In this document: positions 29,650 to 41,012 of the stretch, one piece after another | How positions within the stretch are numbered: the stretch's first letter is position 1 | How the letters are laid out: each line of letters begins with the position of its first letter | Assembly (NCBI GenBank): GCA_050084515.1 | Contig: CM114272.1 | Location: 41,292,001 to 41,356,000, forward strand | Length of the DNA: 64,000 bases | Source of the DNA: Blasia pusilla | Lineage: Eukaryota > Marchantiophyta > Marchantiopsida > Blasiales | Direction of reading: 5' to 3' | Made by a program: the position numbers and the translations under genes | Notes under the pieces: generated by a model | What the model saw: only the letters and a program-made list of their open reading frames with translations | Told to the model about the DNA's origin: nothing | Database searches by the model: none

Positions 29650-32094
29650 TGTCGTGCGCCTACTCTCCTTGAACGTTAATCTTGTTTGTTGCAAAAGCGT
29701 TGTCGTGTCAAGAGCCTTTCTTCCAGTAAGGGCAGGCCTTCTAGCTGCGGCAGACGCGGTTGATACAAGATGAACTCTCTGAGAAGATCTCCTTTTTCAA
29801 TATAAAATTATTATGAACACTCTCCATTCTCTCACGAAAGGTATCACAAATGGAAGTGCCGAGGCGATCACTTCTTCGTAACATCAGACCCCGAAATTCC
29901 TAACTATAAAATGCCTATAAACTATTTTACGCTTGTATATGAGGAAAATAACACAACTAGTGTTAAACCCTACTTGAGCAGGCCTATTGACGTCCATGGA
30001 TCGCTATATAAGGACATACAAAGTACAATCCTATGTCCTTCCATATGTGACGATAGGAAGGATCACCGGAGTTGGAGATTGAATGACCTGGTTCATGAAC
30101 GCCTCCATAAAGTGATAAACTAAATAGCGAGTGAACTCGTACCTATCTACAAAGAGTATCTTGACATGGTATGGATTAAGGAAAGGAAAGTCGGGCACAA
30201 CTCGTGTTCCATCCCTATCCATGCTTGACAGACCTTATCTACCCTCCTCAAGAATGGGTTTTGGCGGACTTATTCTCCCAAGAGGTGTAATCCACTCTCA
30301 TTGGGGAAGTAACAAGCCAAAATATTCATTATATTAGTATGATTAAGCTCCTCTAAGGTGACAAACCTCTCATCTCCACACACTTACCACACTCTAGAAA
30401 CTTCTCGAAGAATAGACCATGGTCAAGTTACTCTCCCAAGAGGGGTGATCTACTCTCATTGGAAGAGCAAGCAATCCCAAAGTCATACACTCAAGAGTGA
30501 CACGAAAGACTCAAGATGTGGAATAGAAGGTGATGAACCCTTAAAGGTCCCTCCTCTTTATATACTCAGAAGAGACCCACAAGAGTACGAAATAGAGCTA
30601 ATCTTATCTTGTGCCACATGGCTTCCTCTCAAGGCTTAGCCAATCACATTTTGACACAAGTAGATTTCCTCTTATCTCTTCCAAAATATCCTCTTTTACC
30701 CACCTGATATTTTCCAAATTACCCCAACTAATCTAGCCACCAACCAAGCTTACTTTTGCTTTTCATTAAAGCACCAACCTCACTACTTTACTTTTATAAA
30801 GTCATCTTTTATTTATTACCTCTTTTCTAAAGTTGGGCCTGCATAAAAGAGGCACCATAAAGAGGTTTAAACATGGGGATTTTCTTTTCCTAAGCTAATT
30901 TACTTAATACTAATAAAACTCCATCTAACACTTAACGAGGAAGGAGTTTACACACTGGCTGATTTTACTATACGCTATTCACCCCCTCCAAACCTGCACA
31001 TCCTCCGGTATGTGCCGAAAACATCGAGACTTCTTGCTATTTTACTCAAAATTATTTTTGTTGTGCTTCTTGCTATTTTACTCAAACTCTCCTTGAACGT
31101 TAATCTTGTTTGTTGCGGAAGCGTGCGTTCAGTAGGTCACGCTCTCAACGTTGATCTGCATCCAAACACGCACTTTGGTTAGTCGGGTCTTGGATCAATT
31201 AGCGGGATTAATTTCTGGGTTCTCGTCTCGGTCTCTCATCAAGCTCAACCTTCCTAGTTTCGCGGTTTACAACACGGGAAAATCTCGAAAGACTTGGGAC
31301 AGACTTTCTGGTCGGTTGAGGAACCTGAAACAGCGTTTCGTGCCTAGCGGTTCCAACCGTCCGATGTACATCCAATGAGTTCCTCACCAAGACTCGCACG
31401 AAGTGAATCTCGGGTTGGAATCCAAGTGTGGCGTACAAAGTCCACTCCCTTGGATCAGGTTAGGGTTTCGAGTTCCAACGCCAAACTCCCGTGCCTCTGA
31501 AATGCCGTTTGGCGCCCAAAGTGGGGATTCGTGTTCCGAGACATCTCGGAGAGACTCCTCCCTTACTAGTACTTTTGGGGATCTCTAACCCCCCCCTTCA
31601 TTTAGGGAAAGACACCCGGGCCTCTCCAATTGGCCCTCAACCCGATTGCTCTCTCAATTGTTTTCGGCCAATATCTCAGCCTGTACTTATGCGTTTGCTG
31701 AGATCTTTGGTGCATTGGAAGCGTCTCCAGATCAACTTTCCAACACGCTCTTAGTTGTCCCAAACGCATCTTGGACCTCAATGTTTTGGTCCTAAACATA
31801 GTCAGATTCTCCCAAACGCTAGTCGTGTTCCGAACTGGTTCTTACCTCTTTAGCAACCAACCTCCCAAGACTCAACTCATCTCAAGTCTTGGCTCGCGTT
31901 TGGTCTAGGTTTCCTGGTCGCGACCACTAACGCATGAAATGCACAACTCTGTTCCGCGTTTTGTCTCTTAGACTTTTCCAAGAGACTTTTCCAAACGCCT
32001 CTCCAAAGCGCAAACCTCGCAACGTGAGTTCACTTGAGTTCTGATGTTTCGCTTGGCGCCTATTTGGTGTTGTTTGGTTATGAGGGTCGCGACA
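29650..32094 (+). mobile_element. Disrupted member of the second LTR family
   Basis: Starts TGTCGTGCGCCTACTCTCC and ends GGGTCGCGACA, flanked by CCTCT (29645-29649) and CCTCC (32095-32099), a near-perfect 5-bp duplication. The stretch 31086-32094 is a diverged equivalent of the 1003-bp LTR. An identical 31-bp segment starting ACTCTCCTTGAACG occurs at 29662 and again at 31086, bracketing ~1.4 kb of unrelated non-coding sequence. It sits in the LTR of the reversed Ty3-PHD element. Confidence 0.6.
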
Positions 32095-32402
32095 CCTCCC
32101 CTCTCCCAAGCTCTCTCCATGGTAACCTATGCTCCCAAGTCACCTCCTTGGCGCTTGACCTGATGTAGGAGGTCAATGGTCACTTACCAAAAATAGAAAG
32201 TTGATCAAATACTCAAAATGGTACTTGCCTAAAATAGTAAGTTTCTCAATATGGCTCCAAATGAGCCGAAACGAGGGGGAAACCTGCTCTCTCAGGTTTC
32301 CCGAGGCCTCAACAGGTCATCCTTGACCTTGTATGCATGTTCTCCACTATTCATAAAGGCGCTCTACTAGATCTCATCGATCTATCCTAAAAGACGTGAC
32401 AA
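32095..32402 (-). repeat. LTR core fragment of reversed Ty3-PHD element
   Basis: On the minus strand it begins TGTCACGTCTTTTAGG immediately after segment S, paralleling TGTCACATC of the forward element. It carries a hairpin-like GGAAACCTG / CAGGTTTCC pair comparable to GGTAACCTG / CAGGTTACC of the forward LTR. Interrupted at 32094. Confidence 0.55.
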
Positions 32403-32708
32403 CTGTCGTGCGCATACACATCGCTACACAACTTACATCATTATCATCGAACACACACACAAACACGAACGATCCCATGCTAACTCATGGCATCCAAAAA
32501 ACGAGACAAGAAGTACCAAAATATCTCCAATGGCCTGCCTAGTTGGTGGTTAGGTCCCTCTAACTCTAGATAGCCATCTATCCCTACCTACCATGACATA
32601 CATCTCTCGGACGCTAAGAGCAAGAAGGCCGGGTGCTCATATGGCCCCATCGTTAGTTGCCTTCTTATCACCCATGTCACAAACAAAAGTCGGAATATAG
32701 AACTACCT

Positions 32709-32865
32709 ACTCTATGTACATCTGGGACACATTCATCATCCTTGAGGAACCTCAGTGAGAGGTGGCGTCAAACATGCCATATGCCATCCTCTCGAACATC
32801 CATCAAAGACTAGCATAGTGGCTGCACCATGGGTGGAACCACACAACATACACGGCAAGCCTGCA
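32709..32865 (-). pseudogene. PHD finger of reversed Ty3 element
   Basis: CMLCGSTHGAATMLVFDGC, SRGWHMACLTPPL, EVPQG, two adjacent TGA codons, then MCPRC. The stop pair lies where the forward copy has GRWMCPRC, so CGA-TGG became TGA-TGA. One zinc ligand Cys is Phe here. The linker missing from the forward copy is intact. Two diverged copies sharing the module show it belongs to the family. Confidence 0.8.
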
Positions 32866-34378
32866 AGAACTATTGCTAAGCTTAGATCAACTGTACCGTC
32901 AATGTTCGGAAGATGACATGGCGCACAGTTACGCATATGGTCTTTCCAAACCACACCATCGCCTCCCTCCAATAAGAGAACACTGGATGGCAAAACCTCG
33001 CGCACTCTCAAGATGGTGCGCCCTACAGTCACATCCAACATCATGGGTGCCGTCTGTTGCAGGTAGACATAGTCTCCCTGATGGAACCTGTGGATAGTAG
33101 GTCGATAATCACCTCCCCAAATATTCACATACCTCAACGTATCCCAATGTTGCGCAATCACCAAGTTCTCAAATGCCATGGGCATCACTCTCTGAGACAA
33201 CTCAGCCCTTTGACAACATGTTCGTATATATACAGCAAGGTCATCAAGGTTCAACGCCTCACCAACATCTCAACGAATGGCTTTAGATAAATCTCCCTCT
33301 CGGCCATAAGCAACAAGTACGGTGAGAAAGATGCTAAGGATGCTTGCTTGCTCAATCTGTATCGCATTGCCAACCATGGAAACTGAAGGTCCCAATCTCC
33401 TAGGTGACCTCTCTGCAAGCCATACTTGCGTAGTTCTCTCTGCACAACTCGCTCCACTAGTGCATCTGCCTCAGGATAATCTTGCAAAGTAGTGCGGTGG
33501 TCGATCAGTGCCTGATCACACAAGGCCTAAGACTCCCTGCGGAACTCTGTACCCTAGTCTGTCAACACCTCAGCTAATGCACCGTACTGACTCAACACTT
33601 GATCTAAGAAGGCATACGCTACTCCCTCACTTGCTTTGTCAGGAAATGCAACCAACCCTATCCACTTTGAGAAGTGCTCGACCTTCACCAACACATAACG
33701 ACTATGGCGCTCCCTCAAAGGCAAAGGTCCTGCAAAATCCAAACTCCATCTATAACCTAAACCCATGATCGGAAGTGGATGCAACTGTGGAGTTGGAGCA
33801 TTGAACATTGCTCGCACTCGATCACACATCATGCATCTGGCAACAAATTTTTGAACGTCAGTCTGCATGCCTCGCCACCAATACTCAATCTGGAGCAAGT
33901 TGTACGTCCACTTCACTCCAAAATGACCCAACCCCTCGTGGGTATGACGTACCAAACGTGCTCTCTGCAAAGGATGAGGCACTACATGCACTCTACCATC
34001 CTCCCACACTCGCAACACATGTGTGCCCTCCCATCGGAACCGTCTGGCTAGCTGTAGGATCCGATCCAGCTCTCTAGCATCCACTATGCTCGCGACGCTG
34101 CCAATACGTAGGTACTCCAAGACCACTCCATTGTTGTGAATATCTCGGGGACTTGTCGTCTTCTCACCAGCCTCTCGATCTAAGGACTCTCCATCAGACC
34201 TCGCCATCGAAGTCTCAGCAATATGGCTCTCCATAGCCAACAAGCCCAAATAGGCTGACGGATGCCATCCTGGCACCAACTCCTCATCACTCTCACCATG
34301 CCAACGAGCTCCAATTGCATCTTGCTGACTCGGCATGGGTTGCGGCTCAAACCATCTGCATCCTGGTTGAGCGTCCAA
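32866..34378 (-). pseudogene. Integrase of reversed Ty3 element
   Basis: A long open segment (34378-33554) covers the linker, HTHEGLGHFG...CMMCDRV zinc region, WSLDFAGPLP (first Asp) and VEHFSKWIGLVAFPDK, up to EVLTD (second Asp). The rest is in later frames: HPEAD-equivalent YPEADALVE with the candidate Glu, RKYGLQRGHLGDWDLQFPW, and the C-terminal GDYVYLQQTAPMMLDVTVGRT (33254-32736). It is cleaner than the forward copy and shows what the latter's stops replaced. Confidence 0.85.
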
Positions 34379-34434
34379 GGTCTATGCACGACATGGAAGT
34401 CATATTGTGGCATTCCTTTCCTTTTTATTTCCAT

Positions 34435-35175
34435 TAGTTTGTTTTTATTGATGTATTCTAACGTGTAAGTTACACGACATAATCCTTACTAACTTGTTTA
34501 TTGTAGTCTTCCTATTCCTTCCAACCCTCAAAAATTAGATGACATGCTTCGAGTTCATGGTCGCACAAAAACGGTCAAGTCTGGACATCTCCACTGATAA
34601 GGATTGTAAGAGGTGGGGCCTATACTTATAGTTCATGATAGAAGGTAGGGCAAGGGCAAATGGGAAATAAGGGGGGAGGAAGTGGAGGTGAAGGGAGGAA
34701 AAAACAAGAAATATTAATTATGAAACAAAAAAGCAAGTGGGAGAAAAAGAAATAAGAGGAAGGTGGGGCCTATGTGGACAAGTCCTTTCATAGGACGGAC
34801 GTAAGTCCACGGACATGGATATGTTTGCGGACACGGACTTTGTCCACATTAACCTTGTTCAAGTTGCACGAGATCAAATTCAAAGACAAAGGCATGTTGA
34901 TATGGTTGACCTTGTTGCAAGGTTGCATGTAGACAAAGTCCGTGTCCGCGCAATACTACTACTTTCTCGTTTCTTCTTCCTCCCACCTTCATTCCCTCGA
35001 TCCCCTCTTATTGCCCCGCCCACCCTTGCCTTGCCTTGCCCCATGAATGATAATTTTGGGCTCCACCTCTTACAATCACAGTTTGGAGGCAGAGCATTTG
35101 CACAAATTAAAGTTAACCTTGGCTCGATGTCACAAAGTGCATTTATCCCTCCATCCTAAAAATTTGTAAATTGCC
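34435..35175. other. Unassigned spacer with small inverted repeat
   Basis: Non-coding as far as I can see. At 34827-34949, 21-bp arms starting GCGGACACGGACTTTGTC and ending as its inverse complement (one mismatch) flank ~81 bp, possibly a tiny MITE; no clear target duplication. Confidence 0.4.
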
Positions 35176-35640
35176 ATGATACAAGGTATCTTGTTGGGAC
35201 ACCGAGTGTCCTCCCAAGGGATTGAGGTCGACAAAGCCAAAGTGGATATCATTGTAGCACTGGAACCTCCCACAAATCTCCGAGAACTGAGAGGCTTTTT
35301 GGGCCATGTCGGATATTATCGATGGTTTATTAAGGATTATGCAGTTAAAGCAAGAGCCCTAACCACTTTGTTCAAGTAGGTCACCAAATGGGATTGGACC
35401 CGCGCCTGCCAAGCAGCGTTTGAAGAATTAAAAAAAGCTACCGTACTTTGGCCCCTTGACTGGATGAAACCCTTCCACGTGTACATGGACACCTTGTCAT
35501 TTTCCATTGGGATGGTGCTCAACCAACTTGATGATAATAAACACGATTATCTGGTTTATTACGCATGTTAGAAATTATCTACGATCGAGCAAAAATATAC
35601 CACTATCGAACGGGAAGCTTGCGAGTCTGAAGGGCAAGAT
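35176..35640 (+). pseudogene. Gypsy RT C-terminus and RNase H start (fragment)
   Basis: ILLGHRVSSQGIEVDKAKVD, LRELRGFLGHVGYYRWFIKDYA, then WDWTRACQAAFEELKKA and FHVYMDTLSFSIGMVLNQ (RNase H first strand). Stops at 35377-35379 and near 35570. A different gypsy lineage from the MTase element. Confidence 0.8.
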
Positions 35641-35934
35641 TCTCTCACCTGGAGGTGATTGGGAATTGTAGTTCCGAATGACCTTCTAACAGATCTTAAG
35701 ATCCCATTGGAAAGAAAATCGGGGGCCTATTCGTGAGAGACGGGAATGGACAACTTGCCATCCGGCTCGCAAACTCTCATCTGACTTTCTTAAGTGGATG
35801 TCACCTCAACACATTCGGATCTATAGTTCCCATCGGACAAATACCCTTGAGGGCCACACTTTTCACGAGTGAAGCTCTCAATTGAATCTTAATGTCCTAT
35901 TCGGATCTTAAGATCCGATTTTGACGCTACCATC
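35641..35934. other. Junction region before LTR
   Basis: Non-coding. The palindromic stretch CAGATCTTAAGATCC occurs near 35692 and a related GGATCTTAAGATCC near 35905. Between the RNase H fragment and the presumed LTR start. Confidence 0.35.
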
Positions 35935-37388
35935 TGTAGTGCCCACATTTTTGAAATTTTGATAAAGAAGCTATTTTTTTTACAGAATTGGAGTAAATTT
36001 TTCATTGAGGGAAGACTAAAGACTCAAGACTGGAAGTGAAGATGTATTGTTTACAGAAATTGTGTGGAAACATGAAATAATAGAACTTTGATGAAAGGAC
36101 AAGAGATAGGAAGAAATTGAGGACTGTCTTGGAGGAGTAAGACTTGTGTAAGAGTAGGAAAAAGTGGGAAAGAAGTAAGAGTACAAGGCGCGGGTACTTC
36201 TTAGCAAAGACCGCAGTAGGAATATCGATGAAGACCGTAGTATGGGATGACCTTCTACTGCAAAGAATTCTTCTTTGCACTAAAAGGTCCAAGGGAGTCT
36301 TCGTGCAAAGATTAAGACAGAAGACCCAAGAGCAAAGACTAAGAAAGCAAAGAAGCAGAAGAAAAAAGAAGAGGAAATCAAAGAGTCTTCACAAAGCGGA
36401 AACGTGTATGAAGAATAGGAATAGAAAGACAAAGAATGTTGTGAAGAAGGTGGATGGAAAGAAGGTCGAAGGAAGACTCTTCGCGGCGGTAGTAGGATAA
36501 GAGTTATTGCAAAGATAGGACTCTAAAGACTGCGAAGACTGTGAAGAATGAATTGTCGCGACAATTTCACAGGCTAGAAATGAATAGGCGTAGCAATTAA
36601 GAAGGAAGCGGAAATGAATCGACAAAGCAACCAACTGACTTAAGGGAAGTGAAGGGTTGGAGGATCTGAACCGCCAGATTAACAGTTAGAAATCTAGAGT
36701 AGAATAGGAAGCTCAATAAGGAATTTTAAGAAACTATTTAAAGAATAGAGCAGAAGAGCACCGGGTCATTCCCTTGTATTTTGAGTTTCCCAGTACTTTT
36801 GGTGGATTGTGTGAAGAAGTCTTTGGGATGATCCAAGCCGAAGAGTCTTGTATCCTTGGAAGCTTGTGATACTTTCTAGTTCTTTCCACTCTTCGATGCA
36901 GTAGAAGTGTCTTCTCTCATTCTTTATGATATGCGGAGTTGAATGTAAACCTTATTGGGTGCGTAATGGATGAGAGTTGAGTCTTTGGTTTCAGGATTCT
37001 AGAAGATAATCAGGAAGAGCGTAGGAAAGCTGTTAGACAGTGAGTAATCTGTCGTGACAGATTCAGTTATGAAAGTAGGGTGAGCCGTTGTCTTCTTGAG
37101 GTCTTTGTTGGAACTTTGTTATCCAAGATTCGCAAGAGTCTTTATCTACACTTGAGAAGAGTCTTTTCCGAGAGGGAAGAAAACCATTTGATCTTTGTAC
37201 TAGTGAAGACAGTATAGTTGTAGTTAGTCAATTGTTTAGTGAAGAAGGAGTTATTCTTGATATTTCTTATAAAACCTCTCATTACTCAGGAAACAGTGAT
37301 CTCTTGGGAACAAACTTCATACTTTTTGATTAAAGGAGTACCTTTTTCCTTGAGTTGTACATTACATAAGGAAGTAGGTGAGGAAATT
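35935..37388 (+). repeat. Probable LTR of gypsy element (third lineage)
   Basis: Starts TGTAGTGCCCAC. Its last part (36760-37366) resembles 62300-62751, including the GTACATTACA near the end. A primer-binding-site-like sequence and gag follow. Both limits are approximate; the second LTR is not in the window. Confidence 0.5.
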
Positions 37389-37389
37389 T

Positions 37390-37407
37390 TGGCGCCGCTG
37401 CCCGGGA
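37390..37407 (+). promoter_or_regulatory. Candidate primer-binding site
   Basis: TGGCGCCGCTGCCCGGGA closely resembles the TGGCGCCGTTGCCGGGG primer site used by many plant gypsy elements (complementary to the 3' end of a tRNA, usually tRNA-Asp). It supports an LTR ending just upstream. Confidence 0.6.
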
Positions 37408-37900
37408 TCACCAGATTTCCCAAGCAAGAAGAGGTAGCAAGAGAGTGGGGTATGGGAGTAGAAGAAGTCGCTAGACTCCCACTTGGTGTTGGATGGGTAC
37501 TGCTGGCAGAGGATTATCCCGCGTAGAGGATACCGTGGAAAGAAGCAACTCATCCAAAGAGTCTTCATTCCCATGGAGTGGAGCCTTGTGTGTTGGGTGA
37601 GGAGTTTAGCAAGAAGTTCTTTGGAAGTTTTGGATGGATCGGGAAAGAAGTCTCGAGACGCGCGAGCAGAGAACCGAGAGACAAAGAAGAGAAAAAGAAG
37701 AGGGACGTGCTTGGAAACCACCAAGGACACCTGCAAAGAATCGTTCCCCTATTCGACCAAAGCCTCCCGGCCAAAGATGAGGAAAGAGGAAGTCGCCTAA
37801 GCCTCTTGATTCACCCGCGAGGACACATCCAGAGGAGGAGGGGGATCCGTCCGGCCACAATAGCTCGTATAGAGAAAAGGATAACAATACCATAGGGGAC

Positions 37901-38340
37901 TTGCCTGCCCCATCAGGTGGCGGAAGTCCTCTCAATAGCGAAGACTGCGAAGCACCGATGGCACACCCACGCAAATCACTGCTTAGATACCCCACCTTTG
38001 TTGGAGGCAAGCGGGATGATGCGGATGACTTCATTGTGGAGTTTACCCATGTAGCAAAGGCGAATGGAGAAGGATCGGAGGAGGATCTTCTCAGAGTCTT
38101 TCCTCGACTCTTAAAGAAGCGTGCCAGTCAGTGGTATGAGGGGATAGAAGTAGAACACTTGGAAACTTGGGAATCCTTGCTTAAGGCGTTCCTTCATGAG
38201 TTTCGAGACCTGGAATTTGACGATTGCCTTCTCACTAAGCTTCGTGATCTCAAGAGGAGGAAGAGAGAGACTCTCAAAGATTTTGCAGCTTGGTTGGCAA
38301 GCTGGAGCACACCCTTGTGTCAGAATTGGTGGATTGGTAT
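37901..38340 (+). pseudogene. gag fragment of gypsy element
   Basis: YPTFVGGKRDDADDFIVEF, LLRVFPRLLKKRASQWYEGI, WESLLKAFLHEFRDLEFDD and LTKLRDLKRRKRETLKDF form the retrotransposon gag core (W-Y and F-x-x-x-F patterns). The true start is probably upstream (RYPTF context near 37980). It is cut off at 38341 by a hairpin and then copy B sequence. Confidence 0.7.
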
Positions 38341-38378
38341 GTGTCGTGTCTATCCAAGGAGATGGATAGACGCGACAC
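38341..38378. repeat. 38-bp hairpin at the copy B truncation point
   Basis: 16-bp arms GTGTCGTGTCTATCCA / TGGATAGACGCGACAC (one mismatch) around a 6-nt loop. It sits exactly between the gag fragment and the first base of copy B homology (38379). Confidence 0.8.
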
Positions 38379-38586
38379 AGCAAAGGATTGTCACGGCTGC
38401 ATCTTGGGAAATAAATCTATTTGCCCTCATCTTTTTTTTTTTATTTGAGCCCCGTTTTCCAGTATCTCATTTACTAGCGCGTCGCCCAAGAACCCCTTGT
38501 ACTCTGTCGGGTGCGTCGTTAGCACTTTCTTCACCTAGTCGCAATCCTGGATCCAGTGGTGGGTGATGTTCCCCTCGGATACAATC
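38379..38586 (-). pseudogene. ParB-MTase-like gene, exon 3 fragment, copy B
   Basis: From acceptor CAG (38587-38589) it reads IVSEGNITHHWIQDC, a stop (TAG), then VKKVLTTHPTEYKGFLGDAL, and ends at the hairpin. It shows the frame that copy A lost at this exon start. Confidence 0.6.
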
Positions 38587-39118
38587 CTGCACATCCAAAC
38601 ACACTATAAGAATTTTTGCAAGCTATATGGGTTCGTGCAATCCGTCGGACTCCGACAGGTCACTACACCTTATGGTCGAGATGGTAGCTAAGAGCTAAAT
38701 ATTACAACCCATCGGAGTCCGACGAATTGCATTTAGATTTGTGATTCCCTGGTTACAACTCGTCGGACTCCGACGGGTTGTCAGATGATTTGTATTTAGA
38801 GAGTGGTTTCTGCAAAAAAAGTGAACATATCAACCCGTCGGAGTCCGACAGGTTGCGCAATTTCAAGTAAAGCTGCAATTTGACGCCAAAAATCAAGCTC
38901 CCCTATTTCGATCACCTACCCATGGCGGCGAATGCAACCTGTCGGAGTCCGACGAGTTGCTTTCGGCCAAAAACATCCTAAAAATAGTAGTCAATCAAGC
39001 AACTCGTCCGACTCCGACGAGTTGCTTTGAGGCATCCGATGTTTTGTTACCACTAGTTAAACAACTCGTCGGAGTCCCATGGTTTGCAGCAATCAAAATA
39101 AAGGAAGAGGAAACTTGC
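38587..39118 (-). other. Intron 2, copy B, with palindromes and GC donor
   Basis: The acceptor matches copy A. The donor reads GCAAGT on the minus strand (39113-39118), where copies A and C have GTAAGT. Palindromes near 38637, 38703, 38755, 38830, 38935, 38998 and 39060; the last three carry the CAACTCG variant as in copy A's array. Confidence 0.7.
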
Positions 39119-39590
39119 GTGTTCATGGCATGCATGGCCATTTCCACCGTCGCCATGTGATGAGGGTATGGATTTAGCACGACTGCCTTCACGCAAAAAT
39201 GCGCCTCCAATGAATTTTGGTGCTCCTTTGCAAACTGGGTCCACGCCATGAACCTATGGTTTCCATCCCAGATGAAGAAATAGAGGTTCTGCATCCAGCT
39301 GAATTCCGTCCCCTCAATCACTCTTCTGAATTCCTGATCTCTCATCCTCCAGAATGTGTCGAGTGCTTCCAAGTCCTCCTCCGTCACCAGCGCTTGGGTT
39401 CCATGTTGATGGTAAGGCTGAACATAAAACCGAGGGAAGCTGTCGACGTAGGATGCTGTCACTGCCGACTATTTCAGCTACGCAATATTCGCGTTAGACT
39501 GAATTTCGCGGACGTACTCCATTGTCCGCAATCGGCAAAGTGGAATTCTCGGGGCGTTCGGGCCCTCCATCAATGCCATCTGCTTTACAA
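39119..39590 (-). pseudogene. ParB-MTase-like gene, exon 2 (ParB-like domain), copy B
   Basis: The best preserved copy of this domain: SYVDSFPRFYVQPYHQHGTQ, EDLEALDTFWRMRDQEFRRV, WMQNLYFFIWDGNHRFMAW, AHFCVKAVVLNPYPHH, AMHAMNT. DGNHR followed by AW fits the ParB/Srx GxHR box; the preceding hydrophobic strand (LYFFIW) and following helix fit that fold. The frame is intact here from about 39462 to 39119. Confidence 0.6.
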
Positions 39591-39639
39591 CTTGTCACAA
39601 GGGGGAAAAAGTCAATAACCAACACTAAAGTGCCAATGA

Positions 39640-40293
39640 ATTGCAACATGGGCCTTCACATAACTCAAAGATCAAAGATCCTTTCTTATCCGCTCAAAGA
39701 TTGGGTCGGTGTCTTGGCCGGCCAACTGCTTTAGGATAGCAGCTGGCAAGTCCACTGGAAACTTGTTGATCCGATAGAGGTCGATTACTTCCACCGGGCT
39801 CAGAGACGAGGAAGAGTGCTCTCCTGCTTCTTCAGAGATGTCCACCATCTCCACGTTGGCGGTCCTCATGACCTCATCGTCCGTTACTTAAAATTTCGCC
39901 GTTTCCTTAGCCAATTTTATGTTGATTGTGTCCCTGGACCTCTTCAGGGACATTTTGTGCATCTCCACACTTTTGGTTGGACAGGCCGAGCTTTCTTCAA
40001 TGGCAATCTCTTTTTCCCTTTGAGCTTTTGCCAATCTGCTCTCCTCACCGACGCGTCTAGACGCTTCTTTCCAAGCTTTTCCTCGGTGATCCTTTTCTTC
40101 AAGGCCTACGACGCCTCAGCCTCTGCGTTCTATTTTTTGAGCGCCTCCAAAACACGTTTTGCAAGAAGCTCTCGCTCCTCAATCTCTTGCTGCCTTATCT
40201 CATTGGCTAAGCGAGGCCCTGGAGATGGTGATGCAGGAGTCCTCAGAGACTTGGGAGTGAAGCTCCCAACCTTGCTTGCTTGACATTTTTTCC
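39640..40293 (-). pseudogene. ParB-MTase-like gene, exon 1, copy B
   Basis: Related to 5051-5709 and 54278-54928. It keeps ANEIRQQEIEERELLAKRVLEALKK and DEFPVDLPAAILKQLAGQDTDPIFERIRKDL. It lacks about ten codons after IEERE, has TAG stops after EALKK and in AEAS-ALKK, and a frameshift later. Confidence 0.6.
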
Positions 40294-40540
40294 TCGTTAT
40301 TGTTCCCGAAAATGCCTCCTCCTCGACAACAAAGTTACTTTATGTGCACGTCAACTCCTAACTTGATGAGTCGCCTTACTCATGTCGCAATAAGTCACCT
40401 TGATGAGTCGCTCGAATCGTCTCGCAATGAGTCTCACGATGAGTCACCGCATAAAGCACCCCTTGGTATTTGGTCAGCTGCTGCGCGGAAGAGCAATCGA
40501 GATCACGAAACGAAAAACCAGAAATAAGCAAACCCTCGCC

Positions 40541-40548
40541 TATTTATA
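40541..40548 (-). promoter_or_regulatory. TATA box of ParB-MTase-like gene, copy B
   Basis: TATAAATA on the minus strand in the context AAAAAGTATAAATAGGCG, matching copy A. Confidence 0.7.
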
Positions 40549-40633
40549 CTTTTTGAGCCGTTGGGTCGCACCGTCGTTCCGACGGCGACGTGTCGGCCGT
40601 TATGAAAGTCTAGACGTGAAAACCACCAACTCG

Positions 40634-41012
40634 ACAGCTCCGACGGGTTGCACGCTTCCCGCAGGTTGCACGCATCCGTCCTCCTTGGGTTAAAAAGCCG
40701 AGCTATCCTGGCAACCCGTCGGAGACCGACGGGTTACGCACCTCCACCATTTTCAGGCAAGAACGCGAGGTACCCACGCAACCCGTCAGAGACCGGGGGT
40801 TGCATGCTTCCCTCGTCTTGGGATAACAAGGTGGGGTACCCGCGCAACTCGTCGGAGGTCGACGGGTTGCACGCTTCCTTCATGTAAGCGTTACAAGGCG
40901 AGGCACTTGCGCAATGTGTCGGAGGCCGACGGGTTGCACGCTTCCCTCATCTTGGAGTAATAGGCGAGGTATCTGGGCAACCTGTCGGTTACCGACAGGT
41001 TACACGCTTTTC
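40634..41012. repeat. Promoter palindrome array, copy B
   Basis: About six palindromes spaced ~66 bp (near 40634, 40710, 40778, 40843, 40910, 40978), with linkers like GCTTCCCTCGTCTTGG and GGCGAGGTACC. Same position and unit as the arrays at 4072-4665 and 53386-53885. Confidence 0.85.

Larger units (their letters stand above)
32403..34434 (-). mobile_element. Truncated reversed Ty3/gypsy element with PHD finger
   Basis: A relative of the element at 10862-21889. It holds segment S, PHD, integrase and the C-terminal end of RNase H (HRPWTLNQDADGLSRNP), then stops abruptly near 34434. It lacks RT, MTase, protease and gag in this window. Protein similarity to the forward copy is high in integrase and PHD, while S and the LTR are much more diverged, suggesting a different subfamily. 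Confidence 0.85.

Noticed and set aside
32736-33254. Stand-alone zinc-finger gene near 32736-33254
   Set aside because: The PHD follows integrase C-terminal sequence in the same frame and matches the forward element, so it is part of the retrotransposon.
37901-38566. A 221-residue ORF that looks like one gag protein
   Set aside because: It crosses the junction at 38341-38378 and its last ~70 residues are antisense translation of copy B exon 3. Only the first part is gag.
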